From NCBI RefSeq assembly GCF_019049325.1, contig NZ_JAGMUO010000051.1, positions 65,257 through 129,256 of the forward strand: 64,000 nucleotides of DNA, written 5' to 3'. The translations under genes and the position numbers were made by a program. Shown piece by piece: positions 56,735 through 64,000 of this stretch. Below the pieces are notes generated by a model. The model saw nothing but the letters and a program-made list of their open reading frames with translations. It had not been told where the DNA came from and did no database searches. The first letter of the stretch is position 1; every line of letters starts with the position of its first letter. This stretch comes from Streptomyces sp. AC512_CC834 (GTDB lineage Bacteria; Actinomycetota; Actinomycetes; Streptomycetales; Streptomycetaceae).

Positions 56735-59050
56735 ATGAAGCCGACCGAGCCTGAGTCTTCCGGGCCCTCCGACGCGCCTGTCTCGGGCGCGGCGCGGAAG
56801 AATGGGTTCATGAGGCAGCCGAACAGCCAGGCAGAGGTCCAGCACACGCAGCCCTCCGTGGGCTCCATCGCCGCGCACCGCTCGCACACCGTGGCCGCCA
56901 CGGTCTCCGACCTGGAGCCGGACATCGACGCCGACCTGGACGCGTACGAGGAGTCGGAGGAGTCCCAGGCCGGCGGCGCCCGGCTCCCGCAGGGCCGCTT
57001 CCTGGACCGCGAACGCAGTTGGCTCGCCTTCAACGAACGGGTGCTCGAACTCGCCGAGGATCCGAACACGCCCCTCCTGGAGCGGGCCAACTTCCTCGCG
57101 ATCTTCGCCAGCAACCTGGACGAGTTCTTCATGGTCCGCGTCGCCGGCCTCAAGCGCCGCATCGCGACCGGCGTCGCCACCCGCTCCGCCTCCGGCCTCC
57201 AGCCCCGCGAGGTGCTGGACATGATCTGGGCCCGCTCGCGCGAGCTGATGGCCCGGCACGCCGCCTGCTTCCACGAGGACGTCGCCCCGGCCCTCGCCGA
57301 CGAGGGCATCCACCTGGTCCGCTGGAACGAACTGGCCGAGAAGGAGCAGGCCCGCCTGTTCACCCTCTTCCGGCACCAGATCTTCCCGGTCCTCACGCCC
57401 CTCGCGGTCGACCCGGCCCACCCCTTCCCGTACATCTCGGGTCTCTCGCTGAACCTCGCGGTCGTCGTCCGCAACCCCGTCACGGGCCACCGCCACTTCG
57501 CCCGCGTCAAGGTCCCCCCGCTGCTCTCCCGCTTCCTGGAGGCCTCCCCGGGCCGCTACGTCCCCATCGAGGACGTCATCGCCGCCCACCTGGAGGAGCT
57601 GTTCCCGGGCATGGAGGTCCTGGAGCACCACACCTTCCGCCTCACCCGCAACGAGGACCTCGAGGTGGAGGAGGACGACGCGGAGAACCTCCTCCAGGCC
57701 CTGGAGAAGGAACTCATGCGGCGGCGGCTGGGCCCGCCCGTCCGCCTGGAGGTGGAGGAATCGGTGGACCGCGAGGTCCTGGACCTCCTGGTGCGCGAGC
57801 TGAAGATCGGCGAAGCGGAGGTGTATCCCCTGCCCGGCCCCCTGGACCTCACCGGCCTCTTCCGCATCCACAGCCTCGACCGGCCCGAGCTGAAGTACCC
57901 GAAGTTCGTCGCCGGCACCCACCGCGACCTCGCCGAGGTGGAGTCCGCGTCCGCGCCGGACATCTTCGCCGCGCTGCGCGGCAAGGACGTCCTGCTGCAC
58001 CACCCGTACGACTCCTTCTCCACCTCCGTACAGGCGTTCCTGGAGCAGGCGGCCACCGACCCGGACGTCCTCGCGATCAAGCAGACGCTGTACCGGACGT
58101 CCGGCGACTCCCCCATAGTCGACGCGCTCATCGAGGCGGCCGAGTCCGGCAAGCAGGTCCTCGTCCTGGTCGAGATCAAGGCCCGCTTCGACGAGTCCGC
58201 CAACATCAGGTGGGCCCGCAAGCTGGAGGAGTCCGGCTGCCACGTCGTCTACGGGCTGGTCGGCCTGAAGACCCACTGCAAGCTCTCCCTCGTCGTACGG
58301 CAGGAGGGCGAGACGCTGCGCCGCTACAGCCACGTCGGCACCGGCAACTACCACCCGAAGACGGCCCGCCTCTACGAGGACCTGGGCCTGCTCACCGCGG
58401 ACCCGCAGGTCGGCGCGGACCTCTCCGACCTGTTCAACCGCCTCTCCGGCTACTCCCGGCGCGAGACCTACCGCCGTCTCCTCGTCGCGCCCAAGTCGCT
58501 GCGCGACGGCCTGGTCTCCCGGATCCACAAGGAGATCCAGCACCACCGCGCGGGACGCCCCGCCTACATCCGCATCAAGGTCAACTCGATGGTCGACGAG
58601 GCCGTGGTCGACGCCTGCTACCGCGCGTCCCAGGCCGGCGTCCCGGTCGACGTGTGGGTGCGCGGCATCTGCGCGCTGCGCCCCGGCGTGACGGGCCTGT
58701 CGGAGAACATCCGGGTCCGCTCCGTCCTCGGCCGCTTCCTCGAGCACTCGCGGGTCTTCGCCTTCGGCAACGGCGGTGAGCCCGAGGTCTGGTTCGGCAG
58801 CGCCGACATGATGCACCGCAACCTCGACCGCCGGATAGAGGCCCTGGTCCGGGTCACCGACCCGGCCCACCGGGCGGCCCTGAACCGGCTCCTCGAGAAC
58901 GGCATGTCCGACGGCACCGCGTCCTGGCACCTCGGCCCGGACGGCGAGTGGACCCGGCACGCGACCGACGCGGACGGCCAGCCACTGCGCAACATCCAGG
59001 AGATGCTCATAGACGCCCGGAGGCGCCGGCGTGGCACAGCGACACCTTGA
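56735..59050 (+). CDS. ppk: Polyphosphate kinase 1
   Basis: A 771-aa membrane-associated enzyme that makes polyphosphate from ATP and back. Four-domain Ppk1: N domain (about 88-195), H domain (about 200-400), C1 and C2 (about 400-760). Catalytic His candidates are His514 in LKTHCKLS and His533/His540 in YSHVGTGNYHPKTA; conserved Arg residues lie in EIKARFDE and YRTSGDS. The first about 85 residues are a poorly conserved acidic tail. The ATG at 56735 is chosen. In S. lividans, ppk is phosphate-controlled via PhoP; I see no clear PHO box here. Confidence 0.97.
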   Translation: MKPTEPESSGPSDAPVSGAARKNGFMRQPNSQAEVQHTQPSVGSIAAHRSHTVAATVSDLEPDIDADLDAYEESEESQAGGARLPQGRFLDRERSWLAFNERVLELAEDPNTPLLERANFLAIFASNLDEFFMVRVAGLKRRIATGVATRSASGLQPREVLDMIWARSRELMARHAACFHEDVAPALADEGIHLVRWNELAEKEQARLFTLFRHQIFPVLTPLAVDPAHPFPYISGLSLNLAVVVRNPVTGHRHFARVKVPPLLSRFLEASPGRYVPIEDVIAAHLEELFPGMEVLEHHTFRLTRNEDLEVEEDDAENLLQALEKELMRRRLGPPVRLEVEESVDREVLDLLVRELKIGEAEVYPLPGPLDLTGLFRIHSLDRPELKYPKFVAGTHRDLAEVESASAPDIFAALRGKDVLLHHPYDSFSTSVQAFLEQAATDPDVLAIKQTLYRTSGDSPIVDALIEAAESGKQVLVLVEIKARFDESANIRWARKLEESGCHVVYGLVGLKTHCKLSLVVRQEGETLRRYSHVGTGNYHPKTARLYEDLGLLTADPQVGADLSDLFNRLSGYSRRETYRRLLVAPKSLRDGLVSRIHKEIQHHRAGRPAYIRIKVNSMVDEAVVDACYRASQAGVPVDVWVRGICALRPGVTGLSENIRVRSVLGRFLEHSRVFAFGNGGEPEVWFGSADMMHRNLDRRIEALVRVTDPAHRAALNRLLENGMSDGTASWHLGPDGEWTRHATDADGQPLRNIQEMLIDARRRRRGTATP

Positions 59051-60881
59051 TCCGACGGACCCCACGGCGACCGCCGGACCACCAGCACCCGCGAGCACGG
59101 CACAGCCGGCCTCCGCGAGCGCCGCACCGCCGGCCTCCGCGAGCGCCGGACCACCACCGGCACCCGCGAGCGCGAACAGAAACACCGGCACGAACCGGGA
59201 CACGGGCCCGCGCCCTGACTCTCGCCCGGCCCCTGACACCCGCCGGGGCCATGACGTCGATCCGGGTCCGAACACCGGCGCCAACCCGCTCGGCGGCACC
59301 GCCCCGGCCACCGCCACCGGCCCGGCCACCGCTACCGGCCCGCGCCCTGACGCCCGCCCGGACCCTGACACCGGCCTGCGCCCAGACACCCGCCGGGGCC
59401 ATGACGTCGATCCGGGTCCGAACACCGGCGCCAACCCGCTCGGCGGCACCGCCCCGGCCACCGCCACCGGCCCGGCCACCGCTACCGGTCCGCGCCCTGA
59501 CGCCCGCCCGGACCCTGACACCGGCCTGCGCCCTGGCACCGGCCGGGGCCTTGAAACCGGCCCCGGTCCGAACACCAGCCCCGGCCTTGACGTCGACCCG
59601 GGTCCAAACACCGGCCCGGCCCCGAGCACCGGCGCCAACCCGCTCGGCGGCACCGCCCCGGCCACCGCCACCGGCCCGAGCCCTGACACCGGCACCGCCA
59701 CCGGCCCAGCCACCGCCACCGATCCGGCCGCCGACGTGGACTCCAACGCGCTCGCGGCCTACCTCCGTGCCCAGGCGACGGAGTTCCTGCGCGCCCTGCG
59801 CCGGCATCGGGAATCGGGGGCGGGGACCGGGGCGGCGGGTGCGAACGGCACGGCCGTCGCGGGGCGGGCGGCCTCGCTCGCGGACAACGTGGACGCGGCC
59901 CGTGCCCTGCGCCGTGCGGCCCGCCGCATCAGCGGCACCCTGCACACCTTCCAGCCGTTGCTGGACACCGACTGGGCGGAGGGCATGCGCCCCGAGCTGG
60001 CCTGGCTGTCCGGCACGCTGGCGATGGAGCACGCGTACGCGGCCCGCCTGGAACGCCTGCTCCAGGCCCTGCACCGGCTGTCCGGTCCGTCGGCGCTGCC
60101 GGCCCCGCGACCGGTGGGCCGGGCCACCGCCACCGTGCCCGCCACCATGCCCACCGGTACGTCCGCCGGTACGCCCGCCGCCGCCCACCCGGCGACCCCG
60201 GACCGCGGCAACCTCACCGTGGGCGCGGCCAAGGCGGGCGCGCTGCTCGACCGGCAACTGACCCTGGCCCGCACCCGGGCACACTCCACGGCCCTCCAGG
60301 CACTGGGCAGCAGCCGCTTCCACGCCGTCGCGGACAAGGTCGCCTTACTGGCCAGCGAGGTCCCGCTGCGCGTCACCGGCCGCCCGAGCCGCGGCGCCAC
60401 CCCCGAGGCCACGCCCCTGCCCTTCGACCTCCGCCCGCTGGCCGACGCCGCGCACGAGCGCCTCACCGACGCCGTTGCCGCCCTCCCGCTGGTCGCCGCG
60501 GGCAGTCCGTACAACGCCCAAGCCCTGGTCCACGGCCTCTCCCCGGACCCGGCCCCGCACCCCCAGGATGCCCCGTGGCACCAGGTCCGCCTGCTGCTGC
60601 GCCTGCACCGCTACGCCCTGGAAGCGCTGACCGGCGAGGACGCCGGGAGCGCCGAAGAGTCGACGGACGTACGACTCCTGGCCGCCGGTGAGGCCCTGAA
60701 CCGCCACCGCGACGCCTCGGAGGCCGCCGCGGCCGCCGCCCAGGCCGCCCGGACGCCGCGCATCGCCCCGGCGACGGCGTACGCGCTGGGCGTGCTCCAC
60801 GCCGACCAGCGGCATGAGGTGGAGGCGGCGAGGTACGCGTTCCAGCACAGTTGGCGCAAGGCACCGATCAGGCTGCCGTAG
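59031..60881 (+). CDS. CHAD domain protein with long repeat region
   Basis: A 616-aa protein. The N-terminal about 230 residues are Pro/Ala/Gly/Thr-rich and contain a 50-residue tandem duplication. The C-terminal CHAD domain (about 240-616) is all-helical, with conserved Arg, Lys and His on amphipathic helices (ALRRAARRISGTLHTFQPLL, ARLERLLQALHRL). CHAD domains bind polyphosphate, so co-location with ppk (20-bp overlap) is meaningful. GTG start at 59031. Confidence 0.92.
   Translation: MAQRHLDPTDPTATAGPPAPASTAQPASASAAPPASASAGPPPAPASANRNTGTNRDTGPRPDSRPAPDTRRGHDVDPGPNTGANPLGGTAPATATGPATATGPRPDARPDPDTGLRPDTRRGHDVDPGPNTGANPLGGTAPATATGPATATGPRPDARPDPDTGLRPGTGRGLETGPGPNTSPGLDVDPGPNTGPAPSTGANPLGGTAPATATGPSPDTGTATGPATATDPAADVDSNALAAYLRAQATEFLRALRRHRESGAGTGAAGANGTAVAGRAASLADNVDAARALRRAARRISGTLHTFQPLLDTDWAEGMRPELAWLSGTLAMEHAYAARLERLLQALHRLSGPSALPAPRPVGRATATVPATMPTGTSAGTPAAAHPATPDRGNLTVGAAKAGALLDRQLTLARTRAHSTALQALGSSRFHAVADKVALLASEVPLRVTGRPSRGATPEATPLPFDLRPLADAAHERLTDAVAALPLVAAGSPYNAQALVHGLSPDPAPHPQDAPWHQVRLLLRLHRYALEALTGEDAGSAEESTDVRLLAAGEALNRHRDASEAAAAAAQAARTPRIAPATAYALGVLHADQRHEVEAARYAFQHSWRKAPIRLP
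59241..59540. repeat. 150-bp tandem duplication in the CHAD gene
   Basis: Copies at 59241-59390 and 59391-59540 are almost identical (one difference in the first 140 bp). A partial third copy, more diverged, continues to about 59690. Each copy encodes a 50-residue unit containing GHDVDPGPNTGANPLGGTAP. Confidence 0.92.
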
Positions 60882-60884
60882 CAA

Positions 60885-61442
60885 GTGCCGCAGGACGACT
60901 GGAAGCGTGAGCGCACCGTGGGCCCCGTCGACGACAGCACCGACAGCACCGGCACCACCGACACCACCGTCATCCGCGCGGCAGGCTGCCTGCTGTGGCG
61001 ACGCTCGCCCTCCGGCGACGGCATCGAGCTCGCATTGGTGTATCGGCCGAAGTGGGCGGACTGGTCCCACCCGAAAGGCAAGCTGAAGCACAACGAGGGT
61101 GCCCGCGAAGGCGCGCTGCGCGAAGTCCTGGAAGAGACGGGGATGACGTGCGAGCTGGGCCCTGAGCTGCCCACCGTCCGCTACCGGGTCGACGGACGCC
61201 CCAAGGAAGTCCGTTACTGGGCGGCGGAGGCCGCGGCCGGCGGCACGTTCGTGCCGAACAGGGAGGTGTCCCGGCTCCTGTGGCTCTCCCCCGCCGCTGC
61301 CCGGGACCGGCTGACCCAGAAGCGCGACGAGGAGCTGGTCGACGCCCTCCTCGCGACCCGCCGGCCCGGGGCACCCGGGGCACCCGGAGAGCCCGGAGAG
61401 CCCGAAGAGCCCGGAGAGCCCGGAATCACTCCGTGTCCTTGA
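60885..61442 (+). CDS. Nudix hydrolase (MutT/DIPP-like)
   Basis: A 185-aa Nudix protein with the complete box G-x5-E-x7-REVLEETG (GKLKHNEGAREGALREVLEETG, given in part). The SHPKGKLK start of the box is typical of diadenosine or diphosphoinositol polyphosphate hydrolases and of MutT1-like enzymes beside ppk. The C terminus is an APG/EPG-type 9-bp repeat run (about 61371-61430). It starts with GTG 3 bp after the CHAD stop, so the three genes form an operon with ppk. Confidence 0.92.
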   Translation: MPQDDWKRERTVGPVDDSTDSTGTTDTTVIRAAGCLLWRRSPSGDGIELALVYRPKWADWSHPKGKLKHNEGAREGALREVLEETGMTCELGPELPTVRYRVDGRPKEVRYWAAEAAAGGTFVPNREVSRLLWLSPAAARDRLTQKRDEELVDALLATRRPGAPGAPGEPGEPEEPGEPGITPCP

Positions 61443-61480
61443 CGTAAGCGTTCCGTGACCTCACCGCACCGTCCACAGGG

Positions 61481-61502
61481 GTTCACCCCCCGTTCATTTA
61501 TG
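61481..61502 (+). promoter_or_regulatory. PHO box of the pst operon
   Basis: Two 11-bp direct repeat units abut: GTTCACCCCCC (61481-61491) and GTTCATTTATG (61492-61502). Weaker units keep the 11-bp phase on both sides (CGTCCACAGGG 61470-61480; CTTCATCTGAT 61514-61524). This matches the PhoP-binding pattern of Streptomyces pstS, so induction under phosphate starvation by PhoR-PhoP is expected. Confidence 0.9.
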
Positions 61503-61600
61503 CCCTTCGGCGCCTTCATCTGATCTGCCTAATTTCGGCCTTACCACTCCTCGCACGCCGCCGCATTCAGGTCGGCGGCTCCTGGAAGGAACTCCCTCAA

Positions 61601-62728
61601 GTGAAGCTTCAGCGCATGAACCGGCGGGCCCTCGCTCTCGGTGCTCTCGCCGTCTCCGGCGCCCTGGCCCTCACGGCGTGCGGCTCCGACGACACCAGCG
61701 GCGGCAGCGGCGGCGACTCCAGCGCCGCCGCCGCCAACAGCAACATCAAGTGCGACGACGCCAAGGGCCAGCTCCAGGCCTCCGGCTCCTCCGCCCAGAA
61801 GAACGCGATCGACGCCTGGGTCAAGCAGTACGTCGCGGCGTGCAACGACGTGCAGATCAACTACAACCCGACCGGCTCCGGCGCGGGCATCACGGCGTTC
61901 ACCCAGGGCCAGACCGCGTTCGCCGGTTCGGACTCCGCGCTCAAGCCCGAGGAGATCGAGGCCTCGAAGGAGGTCTGCACCGACGGCCAGGCCATCGACC
62001 TGCCGATGGTCGGCGGCCCGATCGCGGTCGGCTTCAACGTCACGGGCGTCGACTCGCTCGTCCTGGACGCCCCGACGATCGCCAAGATCTTCGACAGCAA
62101 GATCACCAACTGGAACGACGAGGCGATCGCGAAGCTCAACCCCGACGCCAAGCTGCCCGACCTGAAGATCCAGGCCTTCCACCGCTCGGACGAGTCCGGC
62201 ACCACGGACAACTTCACCAAGTACCTGAAGGCCGCCGCGCCCGACGACTGGAAGTACGAGGGCGGCAAGTCCTGGGAGGCCAAGGGCGGCCAGTCCGCGT
62301 CGGGCTCCTCCGGTCTGGCCGGGCAGGTGAAGGGGACGCCCGGCGCCATCTCGTACTTCGAGCTGTCCTACGCCAAGGACGGCATCAACACCGTCGACGT
62401 CAAGACCGCGGCCGCCGAGCCGGTCAAGGCCACCGTCGAGAACGCCACCGCCGCCATCGGCGCGGCGAAGGTCATCGGCACCGGCAAGGACCTCGCCCTC
62501 GAGCTGGACTACACCCCGGACGCCGACGGCGCCTACCCGCTCGTCCTGGTGACGTACGAGATCGTCTGCGACAAGGGCAACAAGGCGGACAGCCTGCCCG
62601 CCACCAAGTCCTTCCTGAACTACATGGCCTCGGAGGACGGCCAGGGCCTGCTGGCGGACGCCGGCTACGCCCCGATGCCCGCCGAGATCATCACCAAGGT
62701 CCGCGAGACCATCTCGGGCCTGAGCTGA
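61601..62728 (+). CDS. pstS: Phosphate ABC transporter substrate-binding lipoprotein
   Basis: A 375-aa phosphate-binding lipoprotein of the high-affinity Pst importer. The lipoprotein signal has lipobox LTAC with the modified Cys27. The mature protein has phosphate-binding motifs SSAQKNAI, GSGAGITAF and FHRSDESGTTDNF. The GTG at 61601 is used; an ATG at 61616 five codons later is possible. First gene of pstSCA(B), controlled by the PHO box upstream. Confidence 0.97.
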   Translation: MKLQRMNRRALALGALAVSGALALTACGSDDTSGGSGGDSSAAAANSNIKCDDAKGQLQASGSSAQKNAIDAWVKQYVAACNDVQINYNPTGSGAGITAFTQGQTAFAGSDSALKPEEIEASKEVCTDGQAIDLPMVGGPIAVGFNVTGVDSLVLDAPTIAKIFDSKITNWNDEAIAKLNPDAKLPDLKIQAFHRSDESGTTDNFTKYLKAAAPDDWKYEGGKSWEAKGGQSASGSSGLAGQVKGTPGAISYFELSYAKDGINTVDVKTAAAEPVKATVENATAAIGAAKVIGTGKDLALELDYTPDADGAYPLVLVTYEIVCDKGNKADSLPATKSFLNYMASEDGQGLLADAGYAPMPAEIITKVRETISGLS

Positions 62729-62901
62729 CCCGAGTGCGGTCCGGTCCCCGAGTGCGGGAGGACAGCGTCCCCGCACGGGACCGACAGCGTCCCCCGCCCG
62801 GGGGCCGGACCGCACCGTCCGGTGCACCGCCGCCAGGAGTCCCGCGACCGGGGCTCCGCCCGAGCCGTCGGCCACGACGGCTCCGCAGACCGGAGAACCC
62901 G

Positions 62902-63915
62902 ATGGACATCACCACGGACACCCAGAAGCCAGCCCCCTCCTCCCCCACGCCCCAGCCGCCCACGACCGGAGACCAGCGCGCCACCCGCGGCGTCACCCGC
63001 CCCGGTGACCGGATCTTCGTCGGGCTCTCCCGCGGGTCCGGCATCCTCGTGCTGGTCATCATGGCCGCCATCGCGGCCTTCCTCACCTATCGCGCCTGGC
63101 TCGCCATCAGCGAGGACGAGGCGAACTTCTTCACCAGCTTCGAATGGAACCCGACCGGCGACCCGTCGGAGTTCGGCATCGCGGTCCTGGCCTACGGCAC
63201 CGTCGTGTCGTCGATCATCGCCATGGCCATCGCCGTCCCGATCTCGGTCGGCATCGCGCTGTTCATCACGCACTACGCGCCGCGCAGGCTGGGCGGTCTG
63301 ATCGGCTACGTGATCGACCTGCTCGCCGCCGTGCCCTCGATCGTCTACGGCCTGTGGGGCGCCCTCGTCCTCGTGCCGCACCTGAACGGTCTCTACGGCT
63401 GGCTGGACCAGTACCTCGGCTGGACCGGGATCTTCGAGTGGAACGGCGGCGCGGGGCGCTCGCTGTTCACCGTGGGCATCCTGCTCGCGATCATGATCCT
63501 GCCGATCATCACCAACGTCAGCCGTGAGGTCTTCCGGCAGGTCCCGCGCATGCACGAGGAGGCCGCGCTGGCCCTCGGCGCCACGCGCTGGGAGGTCATC
63601 CGGATATCGGTGATCCCCTTCGGCCGCTCCGGCGTCATCTCCGCCTCGATGCTCGGCCTCGGGCGCGCGCTCGGCGAGACGATGGCCGTGGCCATGGTGC
63701 TCTCCCCGACCTTCGACATCACTCCGAGTCTGCTGGACCCGGGCGGCGGCACCTTCGCCCAGAACATCGCCAGCAAGTTCAACGAGGCCACCCCGATGGG
63801 CCGCGACGCGCTGATCGCCTCCGGCCTCGTCCTGTTCGTCATCACCCTGCTGGTCAACGGCGGTGCCCGCATGATCATCGCCCGCCGCAAGGAGTACTCG
63901 GGGGCCAACGCATGA
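62902..63915 (+). CDS. pstC: Phosphate ABC transporter permease PstC
   Basis: A 337-aa permease with about six membrane helices and the EAA loop EEAALALGATRWEVIR that docks PstB. The N-terminal cytoplasmic tail is Pro/Thr-rich. The 173-bp gap from pstS contains GC-rich hairpin potential (for example CCCCCG-CC-CGGGGG near 62791-62804), which may lower expression relative to pstS. Its stop overlaps the pstA start. Confidence 0.97.
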   Translation: MDITTDTQKPAPSSPTPQPPTTGDQRATRGVTRPGDRIFVGLSRGSGILVLVIMAAIAAFLTYRAWLAISEDEANFFTSFEWNPTGDPSEFGIAVLAYGTVVSSIIAMAIAVPISVGIALFITHYAPRRLGGLIGYVIDLLAAVPSIVYGLWGALVLVPHLNGLYGWLDQYLGWTGIFEWNGGAGRSLFTVGILLAIMILPIITNVSREVFRQVPRMHEEAALALGATRWEVIRISVIPFGRSGVISASMLGLGRALGETMAVAMVLSPTFDITPSLLDPGGGTFAQNIASKFNEATPMGRDALIASGLVLFVITLLVNGGARMIIARRKEYSGANA

Positions 63916-64000
63916 GCAACACAACCCTGACCCCCGCCCCCGCCCCCACCCCCACCCCCAAGAACCGCAGCTCCCTGCGCGCCGCCACCCTGCCCAAGTG
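63912..64000 (+). CDS. pstA: Phosphate ABC transporter permease PstA, 3'-truncated by window edge
   Basis: The ATG at 63912 overlaps the pstC stop (ATGA). The 29 visible codons encode a Pro/Thr-rich cytoplasmic start (MSNTTLTPAPAP) and a basic stretch (KNRSSLRAA), as in Streptomyces PstA. The call rests on position and on this N terminus. Confidence 0.85.
   Translation, partial: MSNTTLTPAPAPTPTPKNRSSLRAATLPK

Noticed and set aside
56687..59746. About 1000-codon minus-strand open frame opposite ppk
   Set aside because: Composition is Gly/Val/Ala/Asp shadow sequence; the plus strand encodes a complete Ppk1 with catalytic His residues.

Overview
The window is GC-rich actinobacterial chromosome and almost certainly Streptomyces. 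Evidence: mycothiol genes (mshA, mshD), a WhiG anti-sigma factor (rsiG), the devA/devB/devE developmental regulators, the nickel regulator nur, an orphan glnR, Scr1/DUF397 pairs and a pst operon behind an 11-bp-repeat PHO box. From memory, the gene order follows the S. coelicolor core stretch from pstS to gpmA read backwards (pst, ppk, mshD, glnR, nur, devA, mshA, gpmA). It is therefore mostly conserved core DNA with small accessory insertions. No rRNA, tRNA, CRISPR array, insertion sequence or biosynthetic cluster was seen.

Layout. 1-1.2 kb: a tyrosine integrase running off the left edge, probably the end of an integrated element. 1.3-12.9 kb: gpmA, an MFS exporter, DUF2000/AraC, YbjN-mshA, a methyltransferase preceded by an 81-bp minisatellite, an NlpC/P60 hydrolase, a PP2C phosphatase with a receiver domain, DUF2516, an HBHA-like protein and its XRE neighbour. 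13-22.8 kb is more accessory: a VanX-like dipeptidase, two SDR/regulator sets (one with three clear operator repeats), a HelD-type helicase, an alpha/beta hydrolase and a regulator remnant. 22.8-28.3 kb: the dev locus. devA and devE each face a tiny membrane-protein gene across a similarly built promoter region. A membrane protein three genes downstream of devA carries the same C-terminal domain as DevA and DevE. 28.5-33.7 kb: Eis-like acetyltransferase, asparaginase, rsiG, dtd, ygfZ, nur. 33.8-37.5 kb: a toxin-antitoxin-like pair, nitrobindin-like protein, Scr1/DUF397 regulator pair, DsrE-like protein. 37.6-40.3 kb: an unassigned operon of three membrane-anchored extracytoplasmic proteins, two of them paralogues. 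40.4-46.2 kb: VOC and DUF3099 proteins, a sulfurtransferase/DUF1416 operon behind a 26-aa leader peptide, LmeA-like lipid-binding protein, a membrane protein, MoaD-like protein, a hydrolase. 46.4-53.5 kb: glnR with an overlapping upstream mini-ORF, a LacI regulator, an HtrA protease with its two-component system, decayed DNA, a second toxin-antitoxin-like pair, a Uma2 nuclease. 53.6-64 kb: secreted 5'-nucleotidase, mshD, then ppk, a CHAD protein, a Nudix hydrolase and pstS-pstC-pstA.

The right end is a phosphate/polyphosphate island. PstS-PstC-PstA imports phosphate under a PHO box, Ppk stores it as polyphosphate, the CHAD protein probably binds polyphosphate, and the secreted nucleotidase can release phosphate outside the cell. 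glnR (nitrogen), nur (nickel) and the sulfurtransferase operon add further nutrient control. rsiG and the dev genes link the window to sporulation.

A recurring oddity is in-frame short-tandem-repeat expansion inside otherwise normal genes (methyltransferase, HelD, hydrolase, asparaginase, CHAD, Nudix, GlnR tail). The strongest candidates for under-described biology are the dev module and the three-gene membrane operon at 37.6-40.3 kb.
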